Source of the DNA: Bacteroidales bacterium
Lineage (GTDB): Bacteria > Bacteroidota > Bacteroidia > Bacteroidales > Prolixibacteraceae
DNA: 32,262 nt
Direction: 5' to 3'
Assembly: GCA_015654795.1 (NCBI GenBank)
Contig: JAATGF010000003.1
Coordinates: forward strand, 1 to 32,262
Part shown: in pieces, positions 17,249-28,133 of the stretch
Position numbering within the stretch: the stretch's first letter is position 1
Layout: each line of letters begins with the position of its first letter
The notes under the pieces: model-generated
What the model saw: the letters and a program-made list of their open reading frames with translations, nothing else
Database searches by the model: none
Told to the model about the DNA's origin: nothing
Translations under genes and position numbers: made by a program

Positions 17249-17314
17249 GGGAGGTTGTATATTGTATGATGAAACATATAGGAGCCTTTCTCAAAATGAG
17301 AAAGGCTTTTTTTT
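17206..17314 (+). promoter_or_regulatory. Transcription attenuator of the ilv-leu operon
   Basis: Four pairing segments can be drawn. Segment 1 (CCTCCT, 17206-17211, and CATTA, 17221-17225) pairs with segment 2 (GGGAGG, 17249-17254, and TAATG, 17239-17243). Segment 2 (GAGGGAGGTT, 17247-17256) can instead pair in ten positions, three of them G-U, with segment 3 (AGCCTTTCTC, 17283-17292). Segment 3 also pairs perfectly with segment 4 (GAGAAAGGCT, 17298-17307), followed by a T-run to 17314. The 2:3 and 3:4 helices exclude each other, so ribosome position on the leader peptide can decide between read-through and termination. Confidence 0.85.
17283..17314 (+). terminator. Intrinsic terminator of the attenuator (3:4 hairpin)
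   Basis: AGCCTTTCTC and GAGAAAGGCT form a perfect 10-bp stem with an AAAAT loop, followed by a T-run of eight, ending 18 bp before the ATG of ilvD. A factor-independent terminator directly ahead of a gene, with no gene ending before it, indicates conditional termination. Confidence 0.92.
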
Positions 17315-17332
17315 AAATAATATTTTAGTCTG

Positions 17333-19165
17333 ATGCAAAACAATCTGAGAAGCAACACAACTACGATGGGCCGCCGAATGGCAGGCGCACGAAGCTTATG
17401 GAGAGCTAACGGTATGAAGGAGGAGCAGTTTGGCAAACCCTTAATTGCCGTGGTTAACTCTTTTACCCAATTTGTTCCGGGGCATGCTCATCTTCACGAG
17501 ATTGGGCAAATGGTAAAAAAATTAATTGAAGAGCAGGGCTGCTTTGCCGCTGAATTCAATACAATTGCAATCGACGATGGTATCGCAATGGGACACGACG
17601 GTATGTTATATTCGCTCCCATCACGGGACCTGATTGCCGATAGCGTTGAATATATGATTAATGCACACAAGGCTGATGCAATGATCTGTATCTCGAATTG
17701 TGATAAAATTACTCCTGGAATGTTGATGGCTGCCATGCGACTGAATATTCCATGTATCTTTGTTTCAGGCGGTCCAATGGAAGCGGGTGTCGTAGCCAAT
17801 AAAAAATATGATCTGGTCGATGCAATGGTGATGGCTGCCGATCCTTCGGTTAATGAAAGCTTACTTTCCGAAGTCGAGCAAAAAGCCTGTCCCACATGCG
17901 GTTCCTGTTCCGGCATGTTCACCGCTAACTCAATGAACTGTTTAACAGAGGCATTGGGTCTTTCACTTCCCGGAAACGGCACTATCGTAGCAACCCACTT
18001 AAACCGAAAAAAACTATTCGAAAAAGCAGCTAAGCGATTGGTTGAAATCACCCTCGATTACTATCAGAATGGGAACGAGAAAGTACTTCCACGTAGTATC
18101 GCCTCGCGCGCAGCTTTTATGAATGCGATGACGCTTGATATTGCGATGGGTGGATCAACAAATACTGTATTACATTTATTGGCCGTTGCCCATGAAGCGG
18201 AGGTCGATTTTACAATGCAGGATATCGATACCCTTTCGCGAAAAGTTCCCTGCATATGCAAAGTATCGCCTAATTCACATTATCATATTCAGGATGTTAA
18301 CCGCGCCGGTGGCATCATGGGAATTTTGGGTGAACTCGAAAAAGGCGGATTGTTAAATACCTCTGTTTCACGCGTGAGCGAAGATACGCTGGCTGCGGCA
18401 ATTAATAAATGGGACATTCAGAGAACATCTTCTGACAATGAAGCACAAAAACTTTATACCTCTGCTCCAGGAAATATTGGACGTAATCTTACCTTAGGTT
18501 CGCAGGATACCTATTATGCTGAATTGGATGTTGATCGTACTAACGGTTGTATCCGCGATATTGAGCACGCCTATACAAAAGAAGGTGGTTTAGCGATTCT
18601 TTATGGAAATATTGCCCGTGATGGTTGTATCGTAAAAACAGCTGGCGTCGATCCTTCAGTTTTCCGGTTTAGCGGCGTTGCCCGTGTTTTTGAATCACAG
18701 GATGAGGCGTGTGAAGGTATTCTAAAACGTGAAGTAGTCCCCGGCGAGGTTGTGATTATCCGCTACGAAGGTCCGAAAGGTGGACCGGGAATGCAGGAAA
18801 TGCTTTATCCAACGTCTTATCTGAAAGCATCTAAGCTCGATAAAGTTTGTGCCTTGCTCACTGACGGACGTTTTTCAGGCGGAACCTCGGGCCTCTCCAT
18901 CGGACATGTATCACCCGAAGCTGCCGCAGGAGGAGAGATTGCACTTGTGAAAAATGGCGATCGGATTGAAATCGATATTCCTCAACGACGAATTGAGCTG
19001 ATTGTATCAGACGAAGAGTTGAAAACAAGGAAAAAAGCACAGGAGGCACGTGGAAAGATGGCCTATCAACCCGAAAAAAGAACCCGAATAATCAGTAAAG
19101 CATTAAAAGCATATGCCAGCCTTGTTGCCTCGGCAGATAAGGGAGCGGTTAGAATTATTGAATAA
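17333..19165 (+). CDS. ilvD: Dihydroxy-acid dehydratase
   Basis: A 610-residue cytoplasmic iron-sulfur enzyme that dehydrates 2,3-dihydroxy-isovalerate and 2,3-dihydroxy-3-methylvalerate to the 2-oxo acids of valine/leucine and isoleucine. It is very close to E. coli IlvD along its whole length. C123 ([10 protein letters not shown]) and C192 ([10 protein letters not shown]) supply cluster ligands, D82 in IDDGIAMGH is the metal site, and [20 protein letters not shown] is near the C-terminus. The start ATG 17333 gives the family N-terminus. It is the first structural gene after the attenuator; ilvB follows by 17 bp. Confidence 0.97.
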   Translation: MQNNLRSNTTTMGRRMAGARSLWRANGMKEEQFGKPLIAVVNSFTQFVPGHAHLHEIGQMVKKLIEEQGCFAAEFNTIAIDDGIAMGHDGMLYSLPSRDLIADSVEYMINAHKADAMICISNCDKITPGMLMAAMRLNIPCIFVSGGPMEAGVVANKKYDLVDAMVMAADPSVNESLLSEVEQKACPTCGSCSGMFTANSMNCLTEALGLSLPGNGTIVATHLNRKKLFEKAAKRLVEITLDYYQNGNEKVLPRSIASRAAFMNAMTLDIAMGGSTNTVLHLLAVAHEAEVDFTMQDIDTLSRKVPCICKVSPNSHYHIQDVNRAGGIMGILGELEKGGLLNTSVSRVSEDTLAAAINKWDIQRTSSDNEAQKLYTSAPGNIGRNLTLGSQDTYYAELDVDRTNGCIRDIEHAYTKEGGLAILYGNIARDGCIVKTAGVDPSVFRFSGVARVFESQDEACEGILKREVVPGEVVIIRYEGPKGGPGMQEMLYPTSYLKASKLDKVCALLTDGRFSGGTSGLSIGHVSPEAAAGGEIALVKNGDRIEIDIPQRRIELIVSDEELKTRKKAQEARGKMAYQPEKRTRIISKALKAYASLVASADKGAVRIIE

Positions 19166-19182
19166 TTAAAAATCATTCAGCG

Positions 19183-20925
19183 ATGACATCTATAACTAAC
19201 GATAATATACTTGATCAGGAGGCAATCGAAATAACTGGTTCCGAAGCGGTTATCCGATCTTTAATTGCCGAAGGTGTTGATACGATCTTTGGATATCCCG
19301 GCGGTGCAATCATGCCGGTTTACGACGCACTATACGATTTTCGCCATATTCTCAAACATGTGCTTACCCGCCACGAACAGGGCGCAGTTCATGCAGCTCA
19401 GGGATATGCAAGGGTTTCGGGTAAAGTAGGCGTTTGCGTTGCAACCTCCGGACCTGGTGCTACAAATCTGATTACAGGTATAGCCGACGCATTAATTGAT
19501 TCGACACCGCTTATCTGTATTACCGGGCAGGTTGTTTCCGGATTATTGGGAACGGATGCATTCCAGGAATCAGATGTAATTGGCATAACGATGCCCGTAA
19601 CCAAGTGGAATTATCAGATTACCTGCGCCGAAGAGATTCCGGAAGCAATTGCGCGAGCTTTTTATATTGCGTTAAGTGGCCGTCCGGGACCTGTGGTTTT
19701 AGATATTACAAAGGATGCGCAATTTTCAAAATTGAAATATTCCTATGCGAAATGCAGTAAAATTCGTTCTTATGTTCCCGAATACCCTGCTGATAAATTA
19801 CTGATAAAGAAAGCTGCTGAGTTAATCAATAATGCGAAGAAACCGTTTTTACTTTATGGTCAGGGTGTTATCCTGTCAGGTGGAGAAAAGGAACTGATCC
19901 ACTTTATAGAGAAAACAGGAATTCCGGCAGCCGGAACCTTGCTCGGTTTATCAGCAATCCCAACCGACCATCCTTTGAACATGGGAATGCTCGGAATGCA
20001 TGGCAATTATGGACCAAATATCAAAACCAACGAATGTGATGTCCTGATTGCTGTCGGAATGCGTTTTGATGATCGGGTTACGGGTAGCATATCGACCTAT
20101 GCGAAGCAGGCCAAAATTATTCATGTTGAAATTGATCCTGCGGAAGTTGATAAAAATGTCAAAACTGACGTAGCTTTGATTGGAGATGCCAGGCATACAT
20201 TAAGATTGCTTTCGCGATTGATGGAAGATAAACAACATCCGGAATGGGTCGCCGAATTCCAGGAAGCCGGGGATATTGAAAATAAAAAAGTTATAAATGG
20301 CGATCTTTTCCCTGAAAAACCAGGTCTGACAATGGCAGAGGTAGTTCGGATGGTTTCGGATCTTACAGATAATAAAGCTATTGTAATTACTGATGTTGGA
20401 CAAAACCAGATGGCTGCTGCCCGCTATTCAAAATTTATCGATTCGCGTAGTTGGGTTACTTCCGGTGGATTAGGAACAATGGGATTTGGCTTACCCGCAG
20501 CAATGGGTGCCAAATTCGGGTCTCCTGATCGCGAAGTCGTTGTCTTTACAGGTGATGGCGGAATGCAAATGACGATTCAGGAGTTGGGTACGATTGCTCA
20601 GGAAAAGGTAGCCGTTAAAATTGTGATTCTGAATAACCATTTCCTTGGAATGGTGAGGCAGTGGCAGGAGCTTTTCTTCGAAAAACGGTACTCATTCACA
20701 GAAATTCTGAGTCCTGATTTTGTGAAAGTTGCTGATGCATACGGCATTCCAGGCAGCTCAGTATACAGCCGACATGAGCTGAAAAGTGCCATGCAGAAAA
20801 TGCTTGACAACGATGGCCCCTATCTGCTGGAAGTGATGATAGAAAAAGAGGACAATATTTTCCCGATGGTTCCGGCAGGAAAATCGGTTTCGCAAATCAT
20901 TCTTAGTGCAGACGAACTGAAATAA
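19183..20925 (+). CDS. ilvB: Acetolactate synthase, large (catalytic) subunit
   Basis: A 580-residue thiamine-diphosphate enzyme that joins two pyruvates to 2-acetolactate, or pyruvate and 2-oxobutanoate to 2-aceto-2-hydroxybutyrate. Catalytic E65 is in [15 protein letters not shown]. The FAD/regulatory central domain covers about 200-350, and the ThDP/Mg motif begins with GDGG at 457-460 and runs to the NNHFLGM segment. Length and motifs are normal. The ilvN gene for the regulatory subunit starts 34 bp downstream. Confidence 0.97.
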   Translation: MTSITNDNILDQEAIEITGSEAVIRSLIAEGVDTIFGYPGGAIMPVYDALYDFRHILKHVLTRHEQGAVHAAQGYARVSGKVGVCVATSGPGATNLITGIADALIDSTPLICITGQVVSGLLGTDAFQESDVIGITMPVTKWNYQITCAEEIPEAIARAFYIALSGRPGPVVLDITKDAQFSKLKYSYAKCSKIRSYVPEYPADKLLIKKAAELINNAKKPFLLYGQGVILSGGEKELIHFIEKTGIPAAGTLLGLSAIPTDHPLNMGMLGMHGNYGPNIKTNECDVLIAVGMRFDDRVTGSISTYAKQAKIIHVEIDPAEVDKNVKTDVALIGDARHTLRLLSRLMEDKQHPEWVAEFQEAGDIENKKVINGDLFPEKPGLTMAEVVRMVSDLTDNKAIVITDVGQNQMAAARYSKFIDSRSWVTSGGLGTMGFGLPAAMGAKFGSPDREVVVFTGDGGMQMTIQELGTIAQEKVAVKIVILNNHFLGMVRQWQELFFEKRYSFTEILSPDFVKVADAYGIPGSSVYSRHELKSAMQKMLDNDGPYLLEVMIEKEDNIFPMVPAGKSVSQIILSADELK

Positions 20926-20959
20926 ATTTTCAAATCAGAAGAAAATTAAAATCAATAAG

Positions 20960-21526
20960 ATGAAGCAAGAATACATCATAACAGCTTACAGCGAAAACCA
21001 CATTGGTTTGCTGAACCGGATCACTATCATCTTCACGCGACGCAAAGTAAATATCGAGAGCCTCACGGTCTCGGAGTCTGCATTGCAAGGAATCAGTAAA
21101 TTCACGATTGTTGTAAACGAAGAGAAAGAGAAGGTTGTAAACATAGTCAAACAGATTGACAAGCAGATAGAGGTGCTGAAAGCTTTCTATTACACCAACG
21201 AGGAGATGATTTTTCAGGAAATCGCCCTTTATAAGGTTCCGACTACAGCATTGATGGAAAGCGATCAAATCGAAAAACTGATCAGGAAGCATAACGCCCG
21301 GATCCTGGAAATCACACACGAATACACGGTGATCGAAAAAACTGGTCATAAAGAGGAAACGCAGGAACTTTTCGAAGGATTGAACACTTTCGGCGTTTTG
21401 CAGTTTATTCGATCCGGAAGAGTGGCAATTACACGTTCACCTATCGAGCGATTATCCGAATTTCTGAATGAACGCGATGCGCTTTTCGAAAAATTGGAAG
21501 CGAAGAAAAAAGCTATAAACAACTAA
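20960..21526 (+). CDS. ilvN: Acetolactate synthase, small (regulatory) subunit
   Basis: A 188-residue ACT-domain protein that binds IlvB and makes it sensitive to valine. Residues about 3-75 are the ACT domain (ITAYSENHIGLLNRITIIFTRR, with IESLTVS), and residues about 85-170 are the ALS_ss_C-like domain (IRSGRVAITR near 155). It follows ilvB by 34 bp. A 277-bp gap then separates it from leuA. Confidence 0.94.
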   Translation: MKQEYIITAYSENHIGLLNRITIIFTRRKVNIESLTVSESALQGISKFTIVVNEEKEKVVNIVKQIDKQIEVLKAFYYTNEEMIFQEIALYKVPTTALMESDQIEKLIRKHNARILEITHEYTVIEKTGHKEETQELFEGLNTFGVLQFIRSGRVAITRSPIERLSEFLNERDALFEKLEAKKKAINN

Positions 21527-21803
21527 GTAAGTAATCGGAAAAGTAAGATGTCGCATTTCATTTTACTTTTACCGTACCTGTGTCGTACTTCAAGTAAGGT
21601 TTGAATAAGGTTTATGTAAGGTTGCTGTATCATTTGTTACAGTAATGATTACGGAAAGATTACACAAAGCCCGGAGTTGGTAGTATGAAAATTGGTAATA
21701 ACAGTATGATGGTGAAAAAAGCTTTTCAGTGATTAAAATCAGGAAAAAAATCGACATTGAATCTTGACAATTACTTAAATCATTTTAATAAAAAACAATA
21801 ATT
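21527..21803 (+). other. ilvN-leuA spacer with hairpin and 11-bp repeats
   Basis: This 277-bp gap is the only long one inside the operon. AAAAGTAAGATG (21539-21550) can pair with CATTTTACTTTT (21559-21570) at 11 of 12 positions, and a three-unit TAAGGTT array lies at 21595-21627. A short frame (21548-21604) encodes 18 residues with an ILLL run, but no terminator with a U-run follows it, so a second attenuator cannot be claimed. No full promoter consensus was found. Confidence 0.5.
21595..21627. repeat. Three TAAGGTT units with exact 11-bp period
   Basis: TAAGGTTTGAA, TAAGGTTTATG and TAAGGTTGCTG begin at 21595, 21606 and 21617. A seven-base core is kept and four bases vary. The layout is like the CATAGAGC arrays elsewhere in the window, with a different core. 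Confidence 0.75.
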
Positions 21804-23321
21804 ATGGATAATCGTGTATATATTTTCGACACAACACTTCGCGATGGCGAGCAGGTTCCTGGTTGCCAGTTAAATACAATAGAAAAGGTAGAAGTTGCAA
21901 AAGTTCTTGAACAACTGGGTGTTGATATCATCGAAGCAGGATTTCCCATCTCAAGTCCCGGCGACTTTAAGTCAGTTGTCGAAATCTCGAAAGCGGTTAC
22001 CTGGCCAACCATTTGCGCGCTTACCCGTGCAGTTGAAAAGGATATTGATGTGGCGGCTGAATCGCTGAAATATGCAAAGCGTGGCCGTATTCATACAGGA
22101 ATAGGAACTTCCCCCTATCATATTCAGTATAAGCTAAATTCAAATCCCGATGAGATACTTGCAAGAGCAGTTGCAGCGGTAAAATATGCTAAAAAATATG
22201 TTGAAGATGTTGAGTTCTATGCCGAAGATGCAGGTCGTTCCGATAATGTTTACCTTGCCCGGGTTATCGAAGCGGTCATCAAGGCAGGAGCCACTGTTGT
22301 AAATATACCTGATACAACAGGTTATTGTTTACCTAATGAATTTGGAGAAAAGATCAGGTTTCTGATGGAAAATGTCTCAAACATCGACAAGGCAATCATT
22401 TCGACGCATTGTCACAATGACTTAGGAATGGCAACGGCCAACTCCATCGCGGGTGTGATGAATGGAGCCCGGCAAGTGGAAGTAACGATTAACGGAATTG
22501 GCGAAAGGGCCGGAAATACGGCTCTCGAAGAGGTGGTTATGATCCTGCGTTCACACAAAGATCTTAATCTTTACACAAATATCAATACGAAAAATATTTA
22601 CAAGACCAGCCGCCTCATTTCGAGTTTGATGAATATGCCCGTTCAGCCTAATAAAGCAATTGTTGGCCGGAATGCTTTTTCCCACTCAAGCGGTATTCAT
22701 CAGGATGGCGTGCTGAAAAATCGTGAAAACTATGAAATTATTGATCCGGTTGAAGTTGGTATCAGCGAATCTTCCATCGTTCTGACTGCCCGCAGCGGAC
22801 GTGCAGCGCTGAAACATCGGCTTGATTTATTGGGAGTCTCATTGGACAAAGAAAAGCTCGACAAAGTTTACGAGGAGTTTCTACTGATGGCTGATAAGAA
22901 AAAAGATATCAAAGAAGACGATTTATTAGTGCTGGTAGGCGAGCAGGTAAAAAGCCAACACCGCATTAAACTTGATTTCTTACAAGTGGTTACGGGGAAA
23001 AATCTTGTTCCGATGGCGACAATACGATTGGATATTGCGGGCGAAAAATTCTCAGCTACCGAGTCGGGAAATGGCCCGGTTGATGCTGCCATCAAAGCCG
23101 TAAAAAGCATAATACATCGCAAAGTAACACTTCATGAATTTCTGATTCAGGCCATCAACAGAGGAAGTGATGACATTGGGAAGGTTCACATGCAGGTTGA
23201 ATACGATGAGAACATTTATAATGGGTTTGGTGCAAATACCGATATAATCACAGCTTCGGTCGAGGCATTTATTGATGCCATTAATAAAATTGGAAATGCA
23301 GAAATAGCTGCTGCTAAATGA
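21804..23321 (+). CDS. leuA: 2-isopropylmalate synthase
   Basis: A 505-residue enzyme that condenses acetyl-CoA with 3-methyl-2-oxobutanoate, the first step of leucine synthesis. The HMGL-like TIM barrel starts with [14 protein letters not shown] (residues 7-20); the metal-binding [15 protein letters not shown] and [12 protein letters not shown] motifs follow, and [13 protein letters not shown] marks the linker region. The LeuA_dimer allosteric domain occupies about residues 375-500, which implies leucine feedback. The start ATG 21804 is standard. leuC follows by 45 bp. Confidence 0.96.
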   Translation: MDNRVYIFDTTLRDGEQVPGCQLNTIEKVEVAKVLEQLGVDIIEAGFPISSPGDFKSVVEISKAVTWPTICALTRAVEKDIDVAAESLKYAKRGRIHTGIGTSPYHIQYKLNSNPDEILARAVAAVKYAKKYVEDVEFYAEDAGRSDNVYLARVIEAVIKAGATVVNIPDTTGYCLPNEFGEKIRFLMENVSNIDKAIISTHCHNDLGMATANSIAGVMNGARQVEVTINGIGERAGNTALEEVVMILRSHKDLNLYTNINTKNIYKTSRLISSLMNMPVQPNKAIVGRNAFSHSSGIHQDGVLKNRENYEIIDPVEVGISESSIVLTARSGRAALKHRLDLLGVSLDKEKLDKVYEEFLLMADKKKDIKEDDLLVLVGEQVKSQHRIKLDFLQVVTGKNLVPMATIRLDIAGEKFSATESGNGPVDAAIKAVKSIIHRKVTLHEFLIQAINRGSDDIGKVHMQVEYDENIYNGFGANTDIITASVEAFIDAINKIGNAEIAAAK

Positions 23322-23366
23322 ACAATTGCCAATTTTGAATTGTAATAATTCAGTAAATTTAAAAAT

Positions 23367-24770
23367 ATGATTTTGGAACCAAAAACACTTTTTGATAAAA
23401 TCTGGGATGCCCATGTGGTGAAACAGGTAAAAGACGGCCCTGATGTATTGTATATTGACAGGCATTTTATTCACGAAGTCACGAGTCCTGTCGCTTTTTT
23501 AGGTTTGGAAAAGCGGGGAATGAAAGTATTCCGTCCTCAAAATACGATTGCAACTCCCGACCATAATGTCCCCACCATCGATCAGCATCTTCCTATTAAA
23601 GAAGAGCTTTCTCGTATTCAGGTTGAAGCACTTAAGGAGAACTGTGCAAAAAACGGCATCGAATTGTATGGCCTCGCTCATCAATATCATGGAATTGTCC
23701 ATATCATCGGGCCCGAGTTGGGAATCACCCAGCCTGGGATGACCATTGTTTGTGGAGATAGTCACACATCTACGCACGGCGCATTCGGAACGATCGCTTT
23801 CGGAATTGGAACAAGCGAGGTTGAGATGGTTTTTGCGAGTCAGTGTATCCTTCAGCCAAAACCTAAGAAGATGCGAATCAGTGTTGAAGGCAAACTACAA
23901 AAGGATGTTACAGCAAAAGATATTGCACTTTATGTTATTTCAAAAATATCAACTTCGGGTGGAACAGGTCACTTTATCGAGTTTGCCGGTTCTGCTATCC
24001 GGAGTCTGACAATGGAAGGTCGTATGACACTGTGTAATATGAGTATCGAATGTGGCGCACGTGGAGGAATGATTGCACCGGATGAGGTTACATTTGAATA
24101 TATCAAAGGACGCGAATTTGCCCCAAAAGGTGAAGAATGGAATGACAAACTGGCGCTTTGGGAACAATTAAAATCTGACGATAACGCTGTTTTTGATACA
24201 GAATATCAATATGATGCTTCAGATATTGAACCAATGATCACTTATGGTACAAATCCTGGAATGGGAATTGGTGTTAACGGGAATATTCCAACCGGTGAAA
24301 ACCTGACAGGTTCGGATCGGATCACTTTCGATAAGTCATTGGAATATATGGGTTTCAAACCCGGAGAGAAAATCAAAGGGAAAAAAGTGGATTATGTCTT
24401 TATCGGAAGCTGCACCAACGGACGTATTGAAGACTTCAGACTCTTCGCCAACTTTGTGAAAGGAAAAAAGAAAGCCAATTCTGTTACCGCATGGATTGTT
24501 CCGGGTTCAAAAAAGGTGGAGCAACAAATCAGGGAAGAAGGTTTGGTCGAGATATTCGAGGCTGCCGGTTTTGCATTGCGTCAGCCGGGCTGTTCAGCTT
24601 GTCTCGCTATGAATGACGACAAAATCCCTGCAGGAAAATATTCAGTCTCAACTTCGAACCGTAACTTCGAAGGTCGCCAGGGACCTGGTGCCCGCACGAT
24701 GCTCGCAAGTCCGTTAATGGCTGCGGCTGCGGCAATTGCAGGAGTTGTTTCCGATCCGAGAGAGTTCTGA
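23367..24770 (+). CDS. leuC: 3-isopropylmalate dehydratase, large subunit
   Basis: A 467-residue aconitase-family subunit that, with LeuD, isomerises 2-isopropylmalate to 3-isopropylmalate. The 4Fe-4S ligands are C349 (FIGSCTNGR), C409 and C412 ([13 protein letters not shown]); the substrate/cluster stretch [13 protein letters not shown] is at 129-141. The length agrees with LeuC. leuD is 36 bp downstream. If the neighbouring synthase makes citramalate, the same LeuCD complex would also isomerise that compound. Confidence 0.97.
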   Translation: MILEPKTLFDKIWDAHVVKQVKDGPDVLYIDRHFIHEVTSPVAFLGLEKRGMKVFRPQNTIATPDHNVPTIDQHLPIKEELSRIQVEALKENCAKNGIELYGLAHQYHGIVHIIGPELGITQPGMTIVCGDSHTSTHGAFGTIAFGIGTSEVEMVFASQCILQPKPKKMRISVEGKLQKDVTAKDIALYVISKISTSGGTGHFIEFAGSAIRSLTMEGRMTLCNMSIECGARGGMIAPDEVTFEYIKGREFAPKGEEWNDKLALWEQLKSDDNAVFDTEYQYDASDIEPMITYGTNPGMGIGVNGNIPTGENLTGSDRITFDKSLEYMGFKPGEKIKGKKVDYVFIGSCTNGRIEDFRLFANFVKGKKKANSVTAWIVPGSKKVEQQIREEGLVEIFEAAGFALRQPGCSACLAMNDDKIPAGKYSVSTSNRNFEGRQGPGARTMLASPLMAAAAAIAGVVSDPREF

Positions 24771-24806
24771 TCAATTATTCAATAACGTTTTTCAAAAATA
24801 TTAGAA

Positions 24807-25394
24807 ATGTCAATAGAAAAATTTCAAAAACTGGTCAGTACTGTTGTTCCGCTTCCCATTGAAAATGTGGATACTGACCAGATCATTCCTGCACGATTCC
24901 TCAAAGCTGTGGAACGAAAGGGATTTGGGGATAATCTTTTCAGGGACTGGCGTTACAAAAAAGATGGCACGCCAAATGCTGACTTTGTATTGAACAATCC
25001 CAAGTATTCGGGACAGATTTTGGTGGCCGGAAAGAATTTCGGCAGTGGCTCCAGCCGCGAACATGCTGCCTGGGCAGTTTATGATGCGGGATTCAGGGTT
25101 GTCGTTTCGAGTTTCTTTGCCGATATTTTCAAGAGCAATGTTTTGAATAACGGGCTGCTACCTGTTCAGGTTCCGGAAGCTTTTCTGGACGAAATATTCA
25201 GGATTGTTGAAACTGATCCGAAAGCTCAATTTGAAGTTGATCTTGAGAATCAAACGATCACAATTCTAAAAGCAGGAATTAGTGTAAATTTCGATATTAA
25301 TCCATACAAAAAGGAGTGTCTGTTAAATGGTTACGATGATATAGACTTTCTGCTAAGCCTGAAAGAGGAGATCGTCGCATTTGAACAGGCTTAA
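24807..25394 (+). CDS. leuD: 3-isopropylmalate dehydratase, small subunit
   Basis: A 195-residue swivel-domain partner of LeuC. The family motifs [14 protein letters not shown] (about 19-32) and [22 protein letters not shown] (about 74-95, holding the substrate-binding SSREHA) are clear. The length fits. It lies between leuC and the citramalate synthase-like gene with 36-bp gaps on both sides. Confidence 0.97.
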   Translation: MSIEKFQKLVSTVVPLPIENVDTDQIIPARFLKAVERKGFGDNLFRDWRYKKDGTPNADFVLNNPKYSGQILVAGKNFGSGSSREHAAWAVYDAGFRVVVSSFFADIFKSNVLNNGLLPVQVPEAFLDEIFRIVETDPKAQFEVDLENQTITILKAGISVNFDINPYKKECLLNGYDDIDFLLSLKEEIVAFEQA

Positions 25395-25430
25395 TTATAC
25401 AGGTTTGATCGAAAATACAAAAAAGAGCAT

Positions 25431-26951
25431 ATGGTTTATATAATGGATACTACCCTGAGAGATGGGGAACAGACCTCGGGAGTCTCCTTTTCCGAACTGG
25501 AAAAGCTGAACATTGCCAAGATTCTTCTGGACGAACTTCGGGTCGATTTTATAGAAGTGGCTTCTGCGCGTGTTTCAGATGGAGAGTTACGGGGAGCCAA
25601 AAAAGTGCTCGATTGGGCAAGTCAGGCTGGCTATCTCGAACAGGTTGAGATTCTTGGTTTCGTCGACGGAAAAACCTCTCTCGAATGGATCGCGCGCGCG
25701 GGCGGGAAGGTGATGAATCTTTTAGCCAAGGGATCGCTCCGGCATGTAACTCAGCAATTAAAGAAAACACCCGAAGAACATCTGGCCAGCATTAAAAGCT
25801 CTCTTCGTTTTGCTGAGAAGTTGGGAATCAGAGTGAATATTTACCTTGAAGATTGGTCGAACGGGATGCGACATTCGCCTGAATATGTCGATTTTATGCT
25901 CGAAGGTTTAAGATTCGAGAAAATAGGACGTATGATGTTGCCCGATACGCTTGGTATATTAAATCCTACCGAAACCTTTGAGTTTTGTTCGCTGATGATC
26001 CAAAAATATCCCGATCTTCGGTTCGATTTTCATGCCCACAATGATTACGATCTTGCGATTGCGAATGTTGATGCCGCTATTCGTGCCGGCATTACTACTG
26101 TTCACACAACCGTGAATGGTTTAGGGGAACGTGCAGGCAATGCTCCGCTCTCTAGTGTGATTGCTTTACTAAATGATCAGCTTAAACTTCCAAACTCAGT
26201 TAATGAGAGAAAGTTGAGTCTGATTAGCCGGATCGTTGAAAACTTTTCCGGAATTCGTATCTCTGGAAACAAACCGATTATCGGAGAAAATGTCTTTACT
26301 CAATGTAGCGGAATTCATGCAGACGGAGATAATAAAGACCATCTCTATTACAATGATTTGCTTCCCGAACGGTTTGGCAGAATACGGAAATATGCATTGG
26401 GCAAAACTTCCGGTAAGGCAAACATTGCCAAAAACCTTGAAGATATTGGCATTCGTCTCGATCCTGATGATCTAAAACGGGTTACGGATAAAATAATCGA
26501 ACTGGCCGACAAGAAAGAATCAGTCACATCCGACGATCTTCCTTACATTCTGTCGGATGTTTTGAAAAGTGAAGCCGTAAACGAGAAAATCAGGTTGCAC
26601 AATTATGCAATCTCTCACGCATTAGGACTCCGGCCTATGGCCACTGTGGCTATTGAAGTCGATGGTGAGCTTCACGAGGCCGCTTCGTCAGGCGATGGCC
26701 AATACGATGCCTTTATGAATTCCCTGCGAAAGATCTATCAGAAACAGAATAAGCAATTCCCAGCGCTGGTCGACTATATTGTCACAATTCCTCCGGGAGG
26801 GAAAACCGATGCCCTGGTTGAAACATTGATTACCTGGAAAATGGGACGCGAATTTAAAACCCGTGGTCTTGATCCTGACCAGACGACTGCTGCCATCAAA
26901 GCAACCATGAAAATGCTTAATATTGTTGAAAACGATAATCAAATGTTCTAG
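25431..26951 (+). CDS. Citramalate synthase-like (LeuA-family) acyltransferase
   Basis: A 506-residue second member of the LeuA/homocitrate/citramalate synthase family. The barrel begins with [20 protein letters not shown] (4-23); FHAHNDYDLAIANV and GERAGNAPL carry the metal and substrate motifs; ENVFTQCSGIHADGD marks the linker; and a LeuA_dimer-like domain ends the protein (GLRPMATVAIEVDG to MKMLNIVEN). It differs clearly from the LeuA four genes upstream and, in length and tone, resembles the CimA group. From memory a gene in this position is common in Bacteroidales leu clusters. With LeuCD and LeuB it would make 2-oxobutanoate from pyruvate and acetyl-CoA for isoleucine. The exact alpha-keto acid used is inference. 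Confidence 0.8.
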   Translation: MVYIMDTTLRDGEQTSGVSFSELEKLNIAKILLDELRVDFIEVASARVSDGELRGAKKVLDWASQAGYLEQVEILGFVDGKTSLEWIARAGGKVMNLLAKGSLRHVTQQLKKTPEEHLASIKSSLRFAEKLGIRVNIYLEDWSNGMRHSPEYVDFMLEGLRFEKIGRMMLPDTLGILNPTETFEFCSLMIQKYPDLRFDFHAHNDYDLAIANVDAAIRAGITTVHTTVNGLGERAGNAPLSSVIALLNDQLKLPNSVNERKLSLISRIVENFSGIRISGNKPIIGENVFTQCSGIHADGDNKDHLYYNDLLPERFGRIRKYALGKTSGKANIAKNLEDIGIRLDPDDLKRVTDKIIELADKKESVTSDDLPYILSDVLKSEAVNEKIRLHNYAISHALGLRPMATVAIEVDGELHEAASSGDGQYDAFMNSLRKIYQKQNKQFPALVDYIVTIPPGGKTDALVETLITWKMGREFKTRGLDPDQTTAAIKATMKMLNIVENDNQMF

Positions 26952-27019
26952 TAGCTTAGCTTGGCAAAACCACGTACCGCTCTATTACAAATTAAATATC
27001 TCATAAATCACATCAAATA

Positions 27020-28090
27020 ATGAAGCTTAACATAGCAGTGTTGGCCGGAGACGGAATCGGGCCGGAAATTATTGAACAGGCGCTCCGCGTCACCAAAGTA
27101 GTTTGTCAGAAATTTGGACATGAGCTGATTAGCAGAACCGCTTTGGTTGGTGCAGCTGCCATCGACAAGGTAGGTAATCCTTATCCTGACGAGACGCATA
27201 CCCTTTGTATGAATTCTGATGCAGTCCTTTTTGGGGCAATCGGTCACCCTCGTTTCGACAACGACCCATCTGCGAAAGTCCGTCCCGAACAAGGTCTGCT
27301 GGCCATGCGTAAGAAACTCGGGTTATATGCCAATATTCGTCCGGTAGCCATCTTTGAATCACTGCTTGACAAATCACCGTTAAAGAGAGATCGCGTCGAA
27401 GGCGTTGATTTTGTAGCGATCCGTGAACTGACAGGCGGCATTTACTTTGGACAACCGCAAGGCCGTTCTGAGGATGGGAATACCGCTTACGACTCATCGG
27501 TTTATACGCGTGAGGAAATTGAACGTATCCTTGAACTGGCATTCCAGTTTGCCATGAAACGCCGTAAAAAACTTACGGTGGTCGATAAAGCCAATGTACT
27601 GGCTACATCAAGGTTATGGCGTCAGGTTGCCAAAGAGATGGAACCATATTTCCCCGAAGTGGAAGTTGACTATATGTTTGTCGACAATGCCGCGATGCAG
27701 ATTATTCAATGGCCAAAAAAGTTTGATGTGATGGTTACCGAGAATATGTTCGGTGATATCCTCACCGATGAGGCCAGTGTAATTACTGGTTCAATGGGAC
27801 TTTTGCCATCGGCTTCAATCGGAACCCACACCTCAGTTTTTGAACCGATCCACGGATCATACCCGCAAGCCGCTGGTAAAAATATTGCCAATCCATGCGC
27901 AACTATCTTATCCGCTGCGATGATGTTCGAATATGCATTCTCGTTAATGGAAGAGGGAGCTTTGATTCGCAAAGCTGTCGAAGCCGCCATTGTTGCAGGC
28001 GCTGTTACGGAAGATCTATGCGAAGATAAATCAAAAGCACTGAGCACTTCAGCCGTTGGAGACTGGATTGTGGATTATCTTAGCAAATAG
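27020..28090 (+). CDS. leuB: 3-isopropylmalate dehydrogenase
   Basis: A 356-residue NAD-dependent enzyme that oxidatively decarboxylates 3-isopropylmalate to 4-methyl-2-oxopentanoate. The N-terminus [13 protein letters not shown] is typical, followed by ELTGGIYFG, the [15 protein letters not shown] motif, [28 protein letters not shown] with metal-binding aspartates, and [18 protein letters not shown] for NAD. It is the last gene of the run; a hairpin at 28134-28171 closes the block. It would also serve the citramalate route by converting 3-methylmalate to 2-oxobutanoate. Confidence 0.97.
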   Translation: MKLNIAVLAGDGIGPEIIEQALRVTKVVCQKFGHELISRTALVGAAAIDKVGNPYPDETHTLCMNSDAVLFGAIGHPRFDNDPSAKVRPEQGLLAMRKKLGLYANIRPVAIFESLLDKSPLKRDRVEGVDFVAIRELTGGIYFGQPQGRSEDGNTAYDSSVYTREEIERILELAFQFAMKRRKKLTVVDKANVLATSRLWRQVAKEMEPYFPEVEVDYMFVDNAAMQIIQWPKKFDVMVTENMFGDILTDEASVITGSMGLLPSASIGTHTSVFEPIHGSYPQAAGKNIANPCATILSAAMMFEYAFSLMEEGALIRKAVEAAIVAGAVTEDLCEDKSKALSTSAVGDWIVDYLSK

Positions 28091-28133
28091 GGGCAAGGCA
28101 TATAATTACCAATATATTAATTGATTTAACAAA

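Noticed and set aside
21710-21760. Hairpin near TTTTCAGTGAT before leuA as a terminator
   Set aside because: It is followed by an A-run, not a T-run, on the plus strand.
24300-24312. AACCTGACAGGTT inside leuC, equal to the arm of the 654-688 repeat
   Set aside because: It encodes conserved-looking residues (NLTGS) and lacks a second arm, so it is probably chance.
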